64,000 nt of DNA from positions 372,001-436,000 of the forward strand of contig WHVA01000013.1 in NCBI GenBank assembly GCA_015179125.1. Reading direction: 5' to 3'. Source of the stretch: Gautieria morchelliformis (lineage: Eukaryota > Basidiomycota > Agaricomycetes > Gomphales > Gomphaceae). The notes beneath the pieces are model-generated. The model had not been told where the DNA came from and searched no databases. It was given only the letters and a program-made list of their open reading frames with translations. The position numbers were made by a program, and so were the translations under genes. Positions 41,534-53,403 of the stretch are shown piece after piece (the first letter of the stretch is position 1; each line of letters begins with the position of its first letter).

Positions 41534-42817
41534 TTAGTTATCCTCCATAGTAGCATCCCCATCCGCATCTTTTCCCCCATCATCCCACTCATTCCCCAAA
41601 TCCTCACCCGAACCCCAATTCCTCATCTTATCCGCATCCTCGTTCCCATTTTCTGAGCCCGAATCCATCTCCGCTCTTTCCTCTGTCTCTTTTTCCTTCC
41701 CCTTTCCTTTCTCCCTGCTTCCCGAACCTGAACCCGAACCATTCCCTACCAACCCAAACCCACCCCAACCCGAATCTGAACCCAACCACAATGCAGCTTT
41801 TTCTGCTGCTGTTGTCCACAGCCCGATCCACTTGTTCATCCAAGCGTTTTGCTGCTCGATCTGCTGGCAAAGTCCAATATGGCCCTGAGCAGGTGGTTGC
41901 TCCATTCCAGTTGCTGATTTTGCTGGGACAATAAGTCCCTCAGCATCCCAGACACCTCCTCCCCAGAAAGTCCCCGGACTTCAAGCCCCTCAGTCCTGAG
42001 GGTCCAGCACCTACAGTATGGCTCCTGACGGTTTGATTGGTGCTGCCTTCACCTTTTTTGACTCAGGACCTTCAGCCCCTTCCTCGGCCTTTCGTTTCTG
42101 CTTCCTGTCCAGGAAACTGCAGCGAACCTTTCGGTCCACGCAGTCCCAGCATGTGGTTTTCTTCCTGCGCAGACATTTTGTATTGCGACACATGCAAGTG
42201 TTGCAGGGCTCGCACTACAACAGAAAAGTATAAGTCAAAACCCGAGCCGAACCTACCCGAGCACTTACCTCTTCATCCTCCTCTTCCTCGTCCTCCTCTT
42301 CGGTCATCTTCCTTTTCTTCAGTGCGGAAGACCTTGGTTCCAACTTAGCCAAACTCCTTTCGAAGGCGTGTGTGGATGCGAGAATCCGAGCCTGTGCTGT
42401 TGCCGAATCCATGATGACAGCCTTGGGCGAAGGGATATTCTGATCCACCAATGCTTGCTGAACCCATTCGGCTTCCAAAATATCCATAAGCCTCTTGTGC
42501 TCATGCTCGGCTATTCTATCCCACTCCTTGTGGTCTTCCTTGGCTTTTGCTTCCCACGCTTTTCATGTGTCTTCGGCCCTCCGTGCCTCCTCAACTTTCT
42601 TCACAGCTTTGGCCTGCGCTTCCCATTCCTTCCCAGCTTCCTCGGCTTTCTGATCATCCTCCCACTGCTTCTTCTCCAGGGCTTCCTTGCGCTCTTACAC
42701 AAGTTGCTGTTTCTCCATCAGAGCTTTTCGGCGCTCATCGGCCTCACGTTCAGCTTGCGCAAGTTCTGTGTCAAGCTCGTTGATTTCGTTGATGGGAACT
42801 TCATGCGTGTCTGACAT
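41534..42817 (-). pseudogene. Second copy of the antisense Ty3-borne gene, decayed
   Basis: Runs opposite to element B's pol, from ATG at 42817 (MSDTHEVPINEINELDTELA). Exon 1 (42817-42269, 183 codons) has the same coiled coil but two in-frame stops (near 42695 and 42565). The intron 42268-42215 (GTAAGT...TTGTAG) sits at the equivalent acidic EEDEE junction. Exon 2 begins with the Cys-rich module (CEPCNTCMCR, then CWDCVDRKVRCSF), meets a stop at 42011, and resumes to an end (DADGDATME) like that of copy 1. Conservation of ATG, intron position, Cys spacing and C-terminus shows descent from a functional antisense gene. Confidence 0.78.
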
Positions 42818-42870
42818 GACTCATGAAGTTCTGATGATGATGGGAGAAGGCAAGAAGGAGAACATGAAAC

Positions 42871-42899
42871 TGTTAAGACCCGTTCCAGAGTCTGGACCC
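42871..42899 (+). repeat. LTR stump of gypsy element B
   Basis: TGTTAAGACCCGTTCCAGAG matches the reverse complement of the right end of 34187-34658. Cut at 42899/42900 by the start of another repeat. Confidence 0.7.
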
Positions 42900-43990
42900 T
42901 GTTATGATATACGCAACTATTTTATTCTAAGTCATCTATGTACACAAAGAGGCTAATAAAAGAAAGAAAGAAAAACAACTAAAAAGAATAGGAATGACAC
43001 TTATGACGGACATCGACACAGATGACAGATACACGACATCACGAACAGCTATCTTATCTACAGATTAGATAAGATACAGGGATACGGGCGTCGACCACAT
43101 GCGGTCGATCAGAGACAGCGCGCCTATCGACTGATGGCATTGGCCATGACGTCGACAGGTGCCAGGCCACAGGCACCGAGGAGGTGCGGGCACCAAACAC
43201 CGCAGAGGAGTGTAGACTGCGCAGGAGCACCGGACATTGTGGAGTGACTTCAGAATGTCATCCCTAATACGTGTACTCAACTAGCTGCCCCACAGAAGAG
43301 GCACAGAGACAGCGGCCCCATCACCAAGCCTAGCATTTATGCTAGGTAGGAGATATTTAATTTCTATTTTCTATTGAACTCCATAACACGACCAGCTGAT
43401 TACTATCTTGACACCATGTAGACAGGGGCTTTGTATAACAGGTACAAGACTCTATTCCAAAGCTTAAACAACCCTGATACTATCCCCATCACTCCCATGA
43501 CTTTATGACTATAATTAGTCACCCCTCTAGTTACAAGTAGTTTTTCGACCCATCGACTCACTATCTCGAACACTAGTAGTTACCACTAGTATAGTATAAG
43601 TAGCTACTATGAATGTATGAATAAATCATCCAGAATCAACTGTTTCACCCCTTGAAGTCACTGTAGTCTTGTTTGATAGCTACAGAACTTAGATCCCAAT
43701 AGTTTACTCCAATTCTTCGTTGAGAGTTCACTATTACTGTTTACTCTAGACTATCTCAAAAGCGAAGCCTTTTGACTTAGTTATCCCTTAGATCGACACC
43801 ATTCTCTCATCGACACGGTCACGTGACCTCCATCCATCAGTGCCAGACGCGCCTCGAGAGGCTTAGTCAGCACACAGGACCATGGTGGGAAGGGGCTCGG
43901 TTCAGAACACAAGAGGTCAGGTGTGTTTGATCACAGTGTGGGATGCCCATATGCCCATGGCTGATAGCTTACACGACTACTGGCACACCA
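42900..43990 (+). repeat. LTR-like repeat, copy 2 (ends uncertain)
   Basis: Begins TGTTATGATATACG inside element B's LTR and aligns in part with 38341-39000. No gene recognised. A small minus-strand frame at 43065-43280 has no family. Includes GATAAGATACAGGG and other short direct repeats. No matching duplication of the preceding GACCC was located. Confidence 0.45.
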
Positions 43991-44084
43991 ATTAGTCGTT
44001 CACTATTGCTCTCGTACTGTATTCAACTTGTTGAGAATTGTACAACTATGACAGTACTTACTACTACCTACATACATGGCTGTA

Positions 44085-44260
44085 CAACCTCGTAAATACG
44101 TGGCCGTACACTCCGTAAATACGGCCGTATTCATACAGCGTCATACGGCGTCATTCCTGCCGTCACCGTCATACGGTCAGATATGCTCAAGTGAGTGACG
44201 GTACGGGTACGGCACCGTAATACGGCCACTGTAAGTACGGTTAGTACGGGTACAGCGCCG
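44085..44260. repeat. TACGG-rich degenerate tandem repeat
   Basis: Many spaced copies of TACGG/CCGTA (for example AATACGTGGCCGTACAC, AATACGGCCGTATTC, TCATACGGCGTC, GTACGGGTACGGCACCG). Unit lengths are irregular, so it is a degenerate microsatellite or a hairpin-forming region, not a CRISPR. Confidence 0.6.
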
Positions 44261-44276
44261 AGCCCTATAGTGGAGC

Positions 44277-44729
44277 TGTTAAGACTTTGTGTCGTACTGT
44301 AGTTCAGCTCTAAACCAGAACCGAACCAGGATCTCGGAACAGAGGGCACTTCAACCTTGTGAGTTGTGCCCACTCAGTGTTCTGCCCTAATTTCGGGAAC
44401 AGGCTCGGCTATAAGCCAAGGATCAGAAACAATATCAAGCAGAGGGGTTTAGTTTATGATGAGCTAAGTTGATATCTGAACTGAGGAACTACAATACAAG
44501 ACTGAGGGGTTTATATAGTAAAGTAGTATGCAGGGTCAGGGGGATCAATGATCGGAACAACAGACAGGGGGAAAAAAGGGTTGGACATATGGGGAACTAA
44601 CTAGGAAGGGGAATCAGGGGTGATGGAAAGGTATGAAGGGAACCCAAGGTAAGATGAGTGAAACCCAAGGTTCCCGAGCAAGTACCAAAGCTGAGGCTTC
44701 AGGACCGGACTCGGGAATGGATTGTAACA
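44277..44729 (-). repeat. Gypsy element-A family LTR with adjoining polypurine complement
   Basis: TGTTAAGACTTTGTG...GGATTGTAACA, followed by GTACTTCCCCCTTATGGCC as beside element A's 3' LTR. This marks a minus-orientation element whose internal part is cut after 87 bp by the next LTR. Preceded by GGAGC. Confidence 0.8.
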
Positions 44730-44816
44730 GTACTTCCCCCTTATGGCCAAACCCATGAGGCCATAAGTGAGATCCCAGAGATTTCCAGGTCAGGAAGTTT
44801 ATGTAAGCTTTGTTTC

Positions 44817-45259
44817 TGTTAAGAACGTAAGTCATACTTAAGACTCAACCCGAGGGCCAAGCCGAGGTTTGGGAAACAGGGGGCTTGGCTTCAACTTCAT
44901 AGGTTGCGCCCACTACAGTGTTCCGCCCTAATTTCAGGAAACCGATTCAGGAACGGATTCAGCTTCAAGCTGAGGCTCGGACATGAGATCAGACAGAGAA
45001 GCAGGGAGATATGAGGATCTAAGTCGATATCAGAACTGAGGATTTAGCATGCATGACAGGGGGTTTATATACTAATTGCAAGGAACGGAAAGAGGGCATC
45101 AATGCCTGTATTGAGCAGGGAGAAGGGTAGATGGACGATCATCAGAAATGGAACAGGATTATCTAGGAAAGGAAGTCAGGGTGAATGATGAACCGATAGG
45201 AACCCGAGTTAAGCCGAGAAGGGTTCCCAAGTGAGAGCCGAGGCCAAGGCCTCAGGTCT
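44817..45259 (-). repeat. Truncated gypsy element-A family LTR
   Basis: TGTTAAGAACGTAAGTCATAC is almost identical to the start of 34187-34658. Collinear until CTCAGGTCT, then lost about 30 bp before the expected end. Interrupts the element beginning at 44277. Confidence 0.75.
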
Positions 45260-45314
45260 TTTATGATTAAAATATTAATGGTGCCTTTAGCAAACAATCT
45301 CTATTGCTTAGCGG

Positions 45315-46074
45315 TTGGGACCGCTATGTCTGTCGATGTCGTGCGAGGATGAATGCACCCAGTTGCAATATCTCTTTGAACAACTTCCAAAAACTTTGCC
45401 CAACTCACCCCCCAACTCAAAATTGCCTCCAGTGTTAGATTTTGTGTTCTTGCAGGAGGAGGGTGTATGGCCAGCATTCAACAAAGCCATGCATGCGTTG
45501 TTTGGGGAGAAGTCGAGTGGTATTCAGCTGACTGAGCGAGGGTCAGGTTTGATGCAGACGGTCGCATTGGTGCGCTGGTGTTTGGATGAGATGAAAAAGG
45601 AAGAGAACCCTGCCACTGACCTCATGAAACTGTGGATCGATGCTTTGCGTGTGGCGGCCGAGGCAGCTGGAGCCATGGCAGAAAATAAAGATGTTGCTGG
45701 TACGTGGTCCAATGTGTCATAAAACACTAACGGGTTGATAGGTGGATCTGAAGACAGCGTTTTCATTGCCGCGCAAGGCAGAAGTCGTCAAACTCACCAG
45801 CCAAATAAGCAACTACAGCTTCGGGAACAGGCTGCAGATGCAAACGCAACAGCAAGAGCCAAAGCACAGGAACAGAAGAGTCATGGAACGATGCAGGATC
45901 CTGCCGTGAATTCCCCAGGGTCAACGAGAAGCAAGAATGCATTTGAGATCTTAGAGAATAACATTGACTCACCTAGAGGCTCCTCTGCATATGTTGAAGA
46001 GGGAAGTAGTGGGGTGTGTAGTTCAGCAAGCGATACCAATGAGTTTGTTCCTAATGAGGAAGTAAGTATATCAA
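45315..46074 (+). pseudogene. 5' exons of a hAT-type transposon gene, interrupted by copia
   Basis: The first exon frame (from about 45336, MSCEDECTQLQYLFEQLPKT) encodes VFLQEEGVWPAFNKAMHALF and VALVRWCLDEMKKEENPATD and ends near 45700 at GTACGT. A GTTGATAG acceptor leads to GGSEDSVFIAAQGRSRQ. It continues with Ala/Gln-rich and Ser-rich segments to NEFVPNEE, followed by a GTAAGT donor at about 46062. The copia element at 46075 lies in that intron; the acceptor and next exon are at about 51350. I do not recognise the N-terminal domain. Continuity with the BED/hAT exons downstream on the same strand is the reason for the call. Confidence 0.5.
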
Positions 46075-46562
46075 TGTTAGCAACTCAGGGTTATGGCAGG
46101 GAAGGTTCCGTAGAGTTCTTAGAAAGCTAGAATCAAATGCACTCTCTCAGTGAATTTATTGTCACTGTTATATTAATACAATACCTAGAATCAAATGCAC
46201 TACATGATTTTCAGTCAACATGCTATGAAAATATAAAGAACACTACTCACCTCTCTCAGTGAATTTATTGTCACTGAGAGAGGAGCACTATCCTGTCTCA
46301 GAAGGCATATACATGCACCCGGCCCTTTAGCGCTCAAGAGCTCACGCGTCGAAGTCATTTCAAACTCCGCTGGGTGCAGCCGCCTGTGAAAATAGAGATA
46401 ATAAAATGAAATAGAGAGATAGGGAGTGACTGGAATTTTTCGAAAATAATCAGAGAAGTGAATGCATGGTACAAGAACAATGTGAGAAGAGATTGAAACA
46501 CCATACAATAAATTGAATACATTATGCTTGATTTTGGTGCAGGAGCATAAATGCACCCAACA
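46075..46562 (-). repeat. 3' LTR of copia copy 1 (488 bp)
   Basis: Contains two copies of the palindrome CTCTCAGTGA-AATTTATTG-TCACTGAGAG or half of it (46139-46170 and 46254-46285). Longer than the 5' LTR because of an extra 58-bp segment around 46140-46195. Confidence 0.88.
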
Positions 46563-49500
46563 CACCCCCTCAAGCTTAATATATTCCGATTCTCGTTGAG
46601 GATTCTCACTCTAGGACTAGGAAGTCCTTTAGTGAGAAGATCGGCTAGCATGTGTTCCGTTGGTAGGTACACAAGCTTAATTTCTCCATCTTCGACTATA
46701 TCTCGAATGAAATATAATCTAATGTTGAAATGCTTGGTCCTCATGTGTTGTTGAGTGGCCATAGATGATGGCAATGGCTGATTGATTGTCTGAATAAAGT
46801 TTGATGGGATAATTCAGTGGTTGGAACACTTCAGATATAAAGTGGCGCATCCATAAGGCTTCTTTGCTCGCATGAGTCAGGGCAACGAATTCGGCTTCAG
46901 TTGATGATAGGGCTACTATGGATTGTTTTGACAACTCCATGATACTGTCCCTCCATCAATCTGAAAAATATAAGCCGAGTATGAGTGCCTGTGCTCTTGT
47001 GAAGCCCAATCCGCATCTGAATACCCAATGAGGCCATCTCGATTTTTCCCAAGTGTCAATTTGTAGTCCATCATACCTTTTATATATTTAAAGACACGTT
47101 TGACTGCATTCCAATGAGTTAGACCTGGGTTTTCGAGGAATTGAGAAAATAGTGACACTGCGAATGCAATGTCTGGTCGAGTGGCTACAGCTGCCCACAT
47201 CAATGATCCTATCGCTTGTCTGTATGGAACTTTTGACATCTTCTGTTTGTCTTCATCTATGGAAGGGCATTGGTCCCTGGATAATTTAACTGGGTCGAGA
47301 GGCGTGGAAAATGTTTTGGCATCATCCAGATTGAATTTTTTGATGATTTTCTGGATGTATGCGGCTTGTGATATTGCAATTGATTTGTTATTCCAATCTC
47401 TTTCGATTTTGAGGTTCAAGAGCCAGTGAATCTCGCCTAGGTCTTTCATACTAATGACCTGGGCAAGGTCGTGCTTCACCCCATCGAGGATTGGTTGACT
47501 CTCAGCTGTGATAGTGAGGTTGTCTACTGCCGTTGCAATAATCGCATGCCCTCTCGGTCCACGTCTGCAAAATACAGCTCCATCCGAAGCTGATTTAGTG
47601 AATCATAACTTGAGAAATTCACCACTCAGACGTTTGTACCATTCCCTTCCAGACTGTTTGAGGCCGTAAAGTGCTTTCTTCAGCAGGAGGACATCATCTT
47701 TGTCTCCGGTCTCATATCCATATGGCTGTCTCATGTAAATAGGTTCTGGCAGTGTAGCATTCAAATATGCACTGTCCACATCCATTTGGTGAATAGGCCA
47801 GTTGTTCCTGGCAGCAATGGCACATAATATCCGTAAGGAAGTCATCTGAGCAACAGGTGCATAAGTTTCATTGTAGTCGACTCCAAAACTTTGTGTAAAG
47901 CCTTGGGTGACCATCCTCGATCTAGGTGTAATGGGTTCACCTTCTGGATTGCGTTTCCAGAGGAATACCCATCTATTTCTGACAATATTTGCCCCAGGAG
48001 GTGGTTTAACCACTTCCCATACACCTTTGTCAAGTAGCACCTTGTACTCTTTATCCATCAATGCTTTCCACATAGGATCATTTAAGGCTTCATCTGCATT
48101 GCTAGGCTCGGTCTGATTCAAATCCGGCAGGACTTTATCTTTGTTTTGATTGGAGGTCGAAAGTGTACTGATGGCAAGGTTATAATCACTGATGCCGTCA
48201 GTGACAGAGGATAAATCTTGTTCAAATAATTTGTCTTGATGGTCCTCAATGTCCTCGTAAGCTAGTGTAGTGATGTCTGCACCATCATGTCTCTTAGCTT
48301 GAGATCTTGTTATGGGACCACTTGGGCCGGCCGCTCCTGCTGCTGACGGATCCTCTCACTTCTCCTTGTTGGAGCAGCTTCTTTAGGTCTGACATCAACA
48401 GTCTGACTGGGTTGCAGCTCTTCAAGACATTCCTCTGGTTCATTATCATCAATTTCCTCGATCTTTGCCTCCTCGCTGACTAAGCGACTAGGCATAGGTG
48501 CTGGCGCCGAGATGGCCTGTATCACTTTTCTGGACGTAGGTAGCTGTGACTCTTCAATAGAAATGATTGGAGCTTTGCCCCCCTTCATCTCTGAGTCAAA
48601 TATAACATTCCGCTCGACAGAAACCTTCTGAGAGTCAGGCCAGTAGATGCAGTGACCATGGCTCTATCCAGAGATTCCTATCCACGGAGCTCTTTTGGCA
48701 CGGGCTGCTAGTTTGTTTCCCTCTTTGACTTTAACGTAGACTTCAATTCCCCACACGTGTATGTCCTTCAGGTTCGGTTTCTCGTGATGGATCATTTCAA
48801 AAGGGGTTTTGTCTGGCAAAGCTCTTGTGTGCATCCTATTCCTAAGATAGTTGGTTTGCAAAATTGCATGCCCCATAAAGTCTTAGGAAGACTTGATTCC
48901 AATAGCATGGCACGTGCTCTTTCAACTAGAGTTCGGTTTAGACGTTCAGCAACACCATTTGGCTCTGGGGTGTCGTGTACGGTTAACCGATGCTTTGTGC
49001 CTTGCTTGGCTAAATGCTGTTCGAATTCTGAGCTTGTGTATTCGCCCCTCTGTTGGAAACAAGTGCTTTGATGTGCACGTTCCTCTGTCGAAGCATCAAG
49101 GCCTCGTAGAGTTTGTATTCTGAAAATGCTTCTGATTTGTTTGCCATCAAATAGATAACCGATTCCCTTGAATAGTCATCGATGAAAGACACATAATAGG
49201 ATTTCTTGTCAATTGTGGAGTGTCTCACTGGTCCCCAGACATCAGAATAAATTCTGTCACTGAATTTTGAAGATTGGCTTCTGGGTTCCTGAGGAAGTGA
49301 TTTACGTGCAATCTTCGCTTGAATGCATGCATCGCAAACAACCTTGTCACCTTTTGAGCTCAATTCAATGCCTAATATCATGCCACAGTTGAGCAAATGC
49401 TGTAGGGACTTTTGTGAAATATGCCCCATTTTTTGATGTATCTCCATGGCTGATGTGCATATATGTGCCTCGGCACTTGTGTGTTGTAAGTCAAATCGAT

Positions 49501-50860
49501 ATAAGCCATTCAGCTTCGGTGCTTGCATCAATATCCTGCCTTTACGATTGGATATTGTGCATTTCTGATCAGCTATTTGAGTGTTATAGCCTGCATCATC
49601 GCACCGGCCGATCGAGATGAGGGTAACAGCCATTTTGGGCATGTAGAACGTATCCTTCAATGTAATGTTCACAGTCTTATCTCCAACCCTATTAGATAGC
49701 ATGAGTGAGCCTGAACCGAAGGCATCAAAAGTGCCTTTGTTGGCTGCACGAATTGTGCGTGGCTGTGAGAATGGACTGTAATCCCTCAGTAAATTCTTGT
49801 GAGGGGTCATATGTGCGGTCGTTCCAGTGTCGAGGATAACAACAGTGTCCAAGGATAGACTACTCAAATTGGAGCAGTCAAAATTGGTGAAAGCGGCTGG
49901 ACTGCCACTCTCATCCTCCTCAGAAGACACTTCTTCGGCAACATTCGCCTTGGCTTTGCCCTTCTTCTTTTTGGCTTGAGCTCTCTTCTTCTGACGTGGC
50001 CCCTGGCCTTCTTTACCACCTCCTTTAGCCCAGCAATTCTCGATAGCATGTCCAGGCTTGTGGCAATTAGTGCATGTAAGCACCTTCGGGTCTTTCCGGC
50101 CCTTCTGCCCTTTCGTAGATGAACCAATAAATGCCTGCTCTTCTTGTGAAATATTAAGGGTCTTTCTCCTGTCATATTGAGCCTTTAGTACTCTGATAAT
50201 ATCATCAGGCACTAAGGGCATTCCACATTCTTCGAGCAACGTGGTAAGGGCATTCATAACTGCCTCATAGGAGGGTGGAAGTGACGCAAGGATAATATCT
50301 GTGAACTCTCCTTCAGAAATTCTGGCTCCCATCTCATTAAGACGAGCATAGAGGTCTTGGGCCTTGTCCAAGTGATCTCTCAAGTCTCCCAAGTGATCTC
50401 TCAAGTCTCCCAAGTGATCTCTCAAGTCTCCATCCTCAGGACGCCTCATACTGCGAAGCTGTCTCTGTAGGTTGGTGAGGACCATCTTGGGCTTTTTGGT
50501 CATCTCATTGACCAATGCATCCCAGACTTCTTTTGCTGTATGCTTCTTCTGTAGCATCAGAGCTAGTGACTCTGACACTGAGAGGATTATTTGGGTTTTT
50601 TCCTGTCCTTCTCTGGCAAAATACTTCTCCAGCTTCTCCTCAGCCTTCTCAATCTGAGTTTCCTCAGCTTCTGTAAGAATATGGCCTGGGGGCATGACTG
50701 GAGGCTCAGGAGGTCGAATGGCTCTCCCTTCTATATGCCTGAGTAGATTTTTGGACTCAAAATAACTTGTGAGAGTAGCTTGCCACAGGGGCCAATTACT
50801 TCCATCTGTTGCAAGCTTCTCCACACCCAAAAGCTTCTGCGAAGTGTCTGCGGGGCCCAT
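46563..50860 (-). pseudogene. copia copy 1 gag-pol, several frameshifts
   Basis: From ATG at 50860 (MGPADTSQKLLGVEKLATDG), 7 bp inside the LTR. Gag has a tripled 21-bp repeat at 50370-50435 and a CCHC knuckle CTNCHKPGHAIENCW near 50060. The protease is VVILDTGTTAHMTPH near 49820, pre-integrase CDACIQAK near 49345, and integrase SDVWGPVRHSTIDKKSYY near 49230. RT has VDSAYLNATLPEPIYM near 47770 and KKALYGLKQSGREWYK; RNase H has GYSDADWASQEHRHSYSAY near 46990 and ALSSTEAEFVALTHAS near 46900. Breaks occur near 49010, 48660, 48310, 47600, 47480 and 46930. The shift at 49040-49060 destroys the DRGGEY motif. Confidence 0.9.
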
Positions 50861-50866
50861 AACCCT

Positions 50867-51296
50867 TGTTAGCAACTTGGGGTTATGGCAGGGAAGGTTC
50901 GGTAGAGTTCTTAGAAAGCTAGAATCAAATGCACTACATGATTTTCAGTCAACATGCTATGAAAATATAAAGAACAATACTCGCCTCTCTCAGTGAATTT
51001 ATTGTCACTGAGAGAAGAGCACTATCCTGTCTCAGAAGGCATATACATGCACCCGGCCCTTTAGCGCTCAAGAGCTCACGCGTCGAAGTCATTTCAAACT
51101 CCGCTGAGTGCAGCTGCCTGTGAAAATAGAGATAATAAAATGAAATAGAGAGATAGGGAGTGACTGGAATTTTTCGAAAATAATCAGAGAAGTGAATGCA
51201 TGGTACAAGAACAATGTGAGAAGAGATTGAAACACCATACAATAAATCTAATACATTATGCTTGATTTTGGTGCAGGAGCATAAATGCACCCAACA
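50867..51296 (-). repeat. 5' LTR of copia copy 1 (430 bp)
   Basis: Near-identical to the 3' LTR over its length but lacking one internal 58-bp segment. Contains one copy of the CTCTCAGTGA palindrome (near 50993-51020). Confidence 0.88.
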
Positions 51297-53403
51297 ATCA
51301 ATTTGAGAGGAAAAATGTGGCCACCACACTCAAGAGTTGACAGCTTGCAGATCTTCTTCCTCATAAAACCATTCCAGAAACAATTACCAAAGCTGGGAAC
51401 CACTCTGCGCCACGGATTGCAGCCAAGGCAGCAAACATGGCAATTGAGAATGAGGGCAAGAAGCGGAAACGCATTGCATCGAAACCTCCACAGCGCAGAA
51501 ACGACAAGGTATTAGTAGCTGATGAACACCCACGCACCACTCAAGATTGTGAGCCCCTGTCAAAAGGGTTAAGACAACGGAGGCCCAAGAACCCAGCAAT
51601 GGGGGTGTTGTTGATCCACGGGTGCGTAAAGAGGTTAGCCAGTAGAAATTTTACCGATATAATTCATGCAGACGCTGGTTGCTGGTGTTACTGGGCCCCC
51701 GATTTACCATTTCTATGAAATTGTAGCAAATAATGCTGAAGGAAACGGGCAACCAGGAGACAAGCATTATCGCTGTTACCATGGTAAGTGGAAGATGTTG
51801 ACTGTAACGAAGAAAATGAAGGGATCACAAAATGGTACGAACATGTATGGACCCCATGATGCAGTGCAATTGACAGGTGCAGGTCTGATAATGCACTCAC
51901 AGACTCACTTTCCTGAAATGTTCCGGTTGTATCAAACAATTAAATGCCATCAGGATCAGAGACCTACCGTGGAAGAGATACAATTTGCGGCAAACAAGAT
52001 CCCATTGAATTCAAAAACAGCTCAAGAATATCTTCGCACCTTGGAAGTCAACCAGGGCCCCCTGTGTGCAGCATTCTCACATCAAGTGGCAAAGAATGAG
52101 GTGGGTGTGTGAGCAATATATTGCATAGGAACAATGTGCTCACTTGGTGTATGGAACTTTGGATCTAGGTTCCTTGGGATCAAAGCAAGTTTGAGCAGCT
52201 GTTGGTCGAGTGGCAGGTTGCGTGTGACCAGCCTTTTGACGAAGTTGAAAAACCCGAGTTTAAGGCGCTAATGCACCATACCCACCATTCCTCAGCACCG
52301 CTGCATATCCCCAGTGCTACTGCCGTCAAGCGGTGTGTGATGAAGATGGGAGAGTCTACTGTTGATACAATGAAGCAGTTTATTATGGTGGGCATGCACA
52401 GAACCAGAAACATAGAACGTTGGCTGACCCAATGACTACCACTAGGACCTCGCAGGCAAGGTAAGCTTGTTGCTTGACACATGGACATCCAGCAATGGTT
52501 TCGCATTTCTGGCTGTAGTCATGCACTACGTGTCTAACAGTTGGGACTTAGGTACCAGTATCACCAGTTGATGATGCCTCCCACCACCTAACATTCAGAA
52601 CGAGTAGAAGAAGTGTTGATAGATTTTCAGGAACTAGTCGGTGAGCACTCGGGAGAGAACATGGCTCTGTCAGTGTGGAAAACACTGGAATTGTATGACC
52701 TAAAAGGACGGGTATGTCTGCTCTACACCTTTTCACCAATCTCTATGACACCAATGCAACTTATAGATCCAAGACATTGTTGCTGACAATGCCAGCAACA
52801 ATGACACTATGATGGAATCTCTGGGTATGTTATGTGCAAAAGAAGGGATTCAGTTTTCAGTGAGAAAGGCGCGGATGCGCTGTATCCCTCACACTGTTCA
52901 CTTAGCTGCCCTGAAGGTACACAGTTGGAATCAGTCCCTTCCATATTATGCACGGTATCATTTTCCCCTTAGTTGCTTGAGGGTCTAGGTGCCTTTACCG
53001 CATCACAGAGGCGAGGTGCGGAACGAAGCAATTATCAGGATATGGTCACACTGCCAGTCAACCGAGAGTCAGATGCAGACATTGTAACCCAGGAAGATGA
53101 TCTGGAAGAAGATGACGACAACATGGGACCTGTACTGAGTGCAGTAGCTAAGGTGTGTGTCTTTAACATGTTCTGGGGTAATAAATTCAGCCTGCTTCCA
53201 GATTCGCAAGATTGTGCATGCTGTGTGTTCCAGCCCTCAAAGACGATGACTATGGCTGGAGGAGGTTGAGACATCCATACACAACAAGGCAACTAATCAG
53301 GAGCGAGATGAGATCGCCAAAATGCTTATACTCGATGTCAAGACATGCTGGTCTTCGACACACCAAATGCTTCGTGCGACCCTTCATCCTCCTAGCACAC
53401 TAT
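51297..53403 (+). pseudogene. hAT transposase (BED-type), C-terminus lost
   Basis: Intron-containing. The first exon after the copia (about 51350-51720) includes KAANMAIENEGKKRKRIASK and RLASRNFTDII. The next (51690-52090) has a degenerate BED-like finger HYRCYHGKWKMLTVTKKMKG and FPEMFRLYQTIKCHQDQRP. Then WDQSKFEQLLVEWQVACDQP and KRCVMKMGESTVDTMKQF (52170-52380), the catalytic-region start LLLDTWTSSNGFAFLAVVMH (52465-52530), LIDFQELVGEHSGENMALSV (52620), IVADNASNNDTMMESLGMLC (52770-52830) and RMRCIPHTVHLAALK (52875-52915). It ends in VKTCWSSTHQMLRATLHPPS (53340-53400) where copia copy 2 begins; the hAT dimerisation domain is missing. Transposes by cut-and-paste when intact. Confidence 0.8.

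Larger units (their letters stand above)
46075..51296 (-). mobile_element. Ty1/copia element, copy 1, TSD ATCAA
   Basis: LTRs at 46075-46562 and 50867-51296, both with inverted ends TGTTGGGTGC...TTGCTAACA when read on the minus strand. ATCAA occurs at 46070-46074 and 51297-51301. A polypurine tract (complement ACACCCCCTCAAGC) adjoins the 3' LTR. Sister to 53404-58636, same family, opposite orientation. Frameshifts throughout pol. Confidence 0.93.

Noticed and set aside
44085-44260. Possible CRISPR-like array
   Set aside because: Unit and spacer lengths are irregular, repeats are only about 5 bp, and the genome is eukaryotic.
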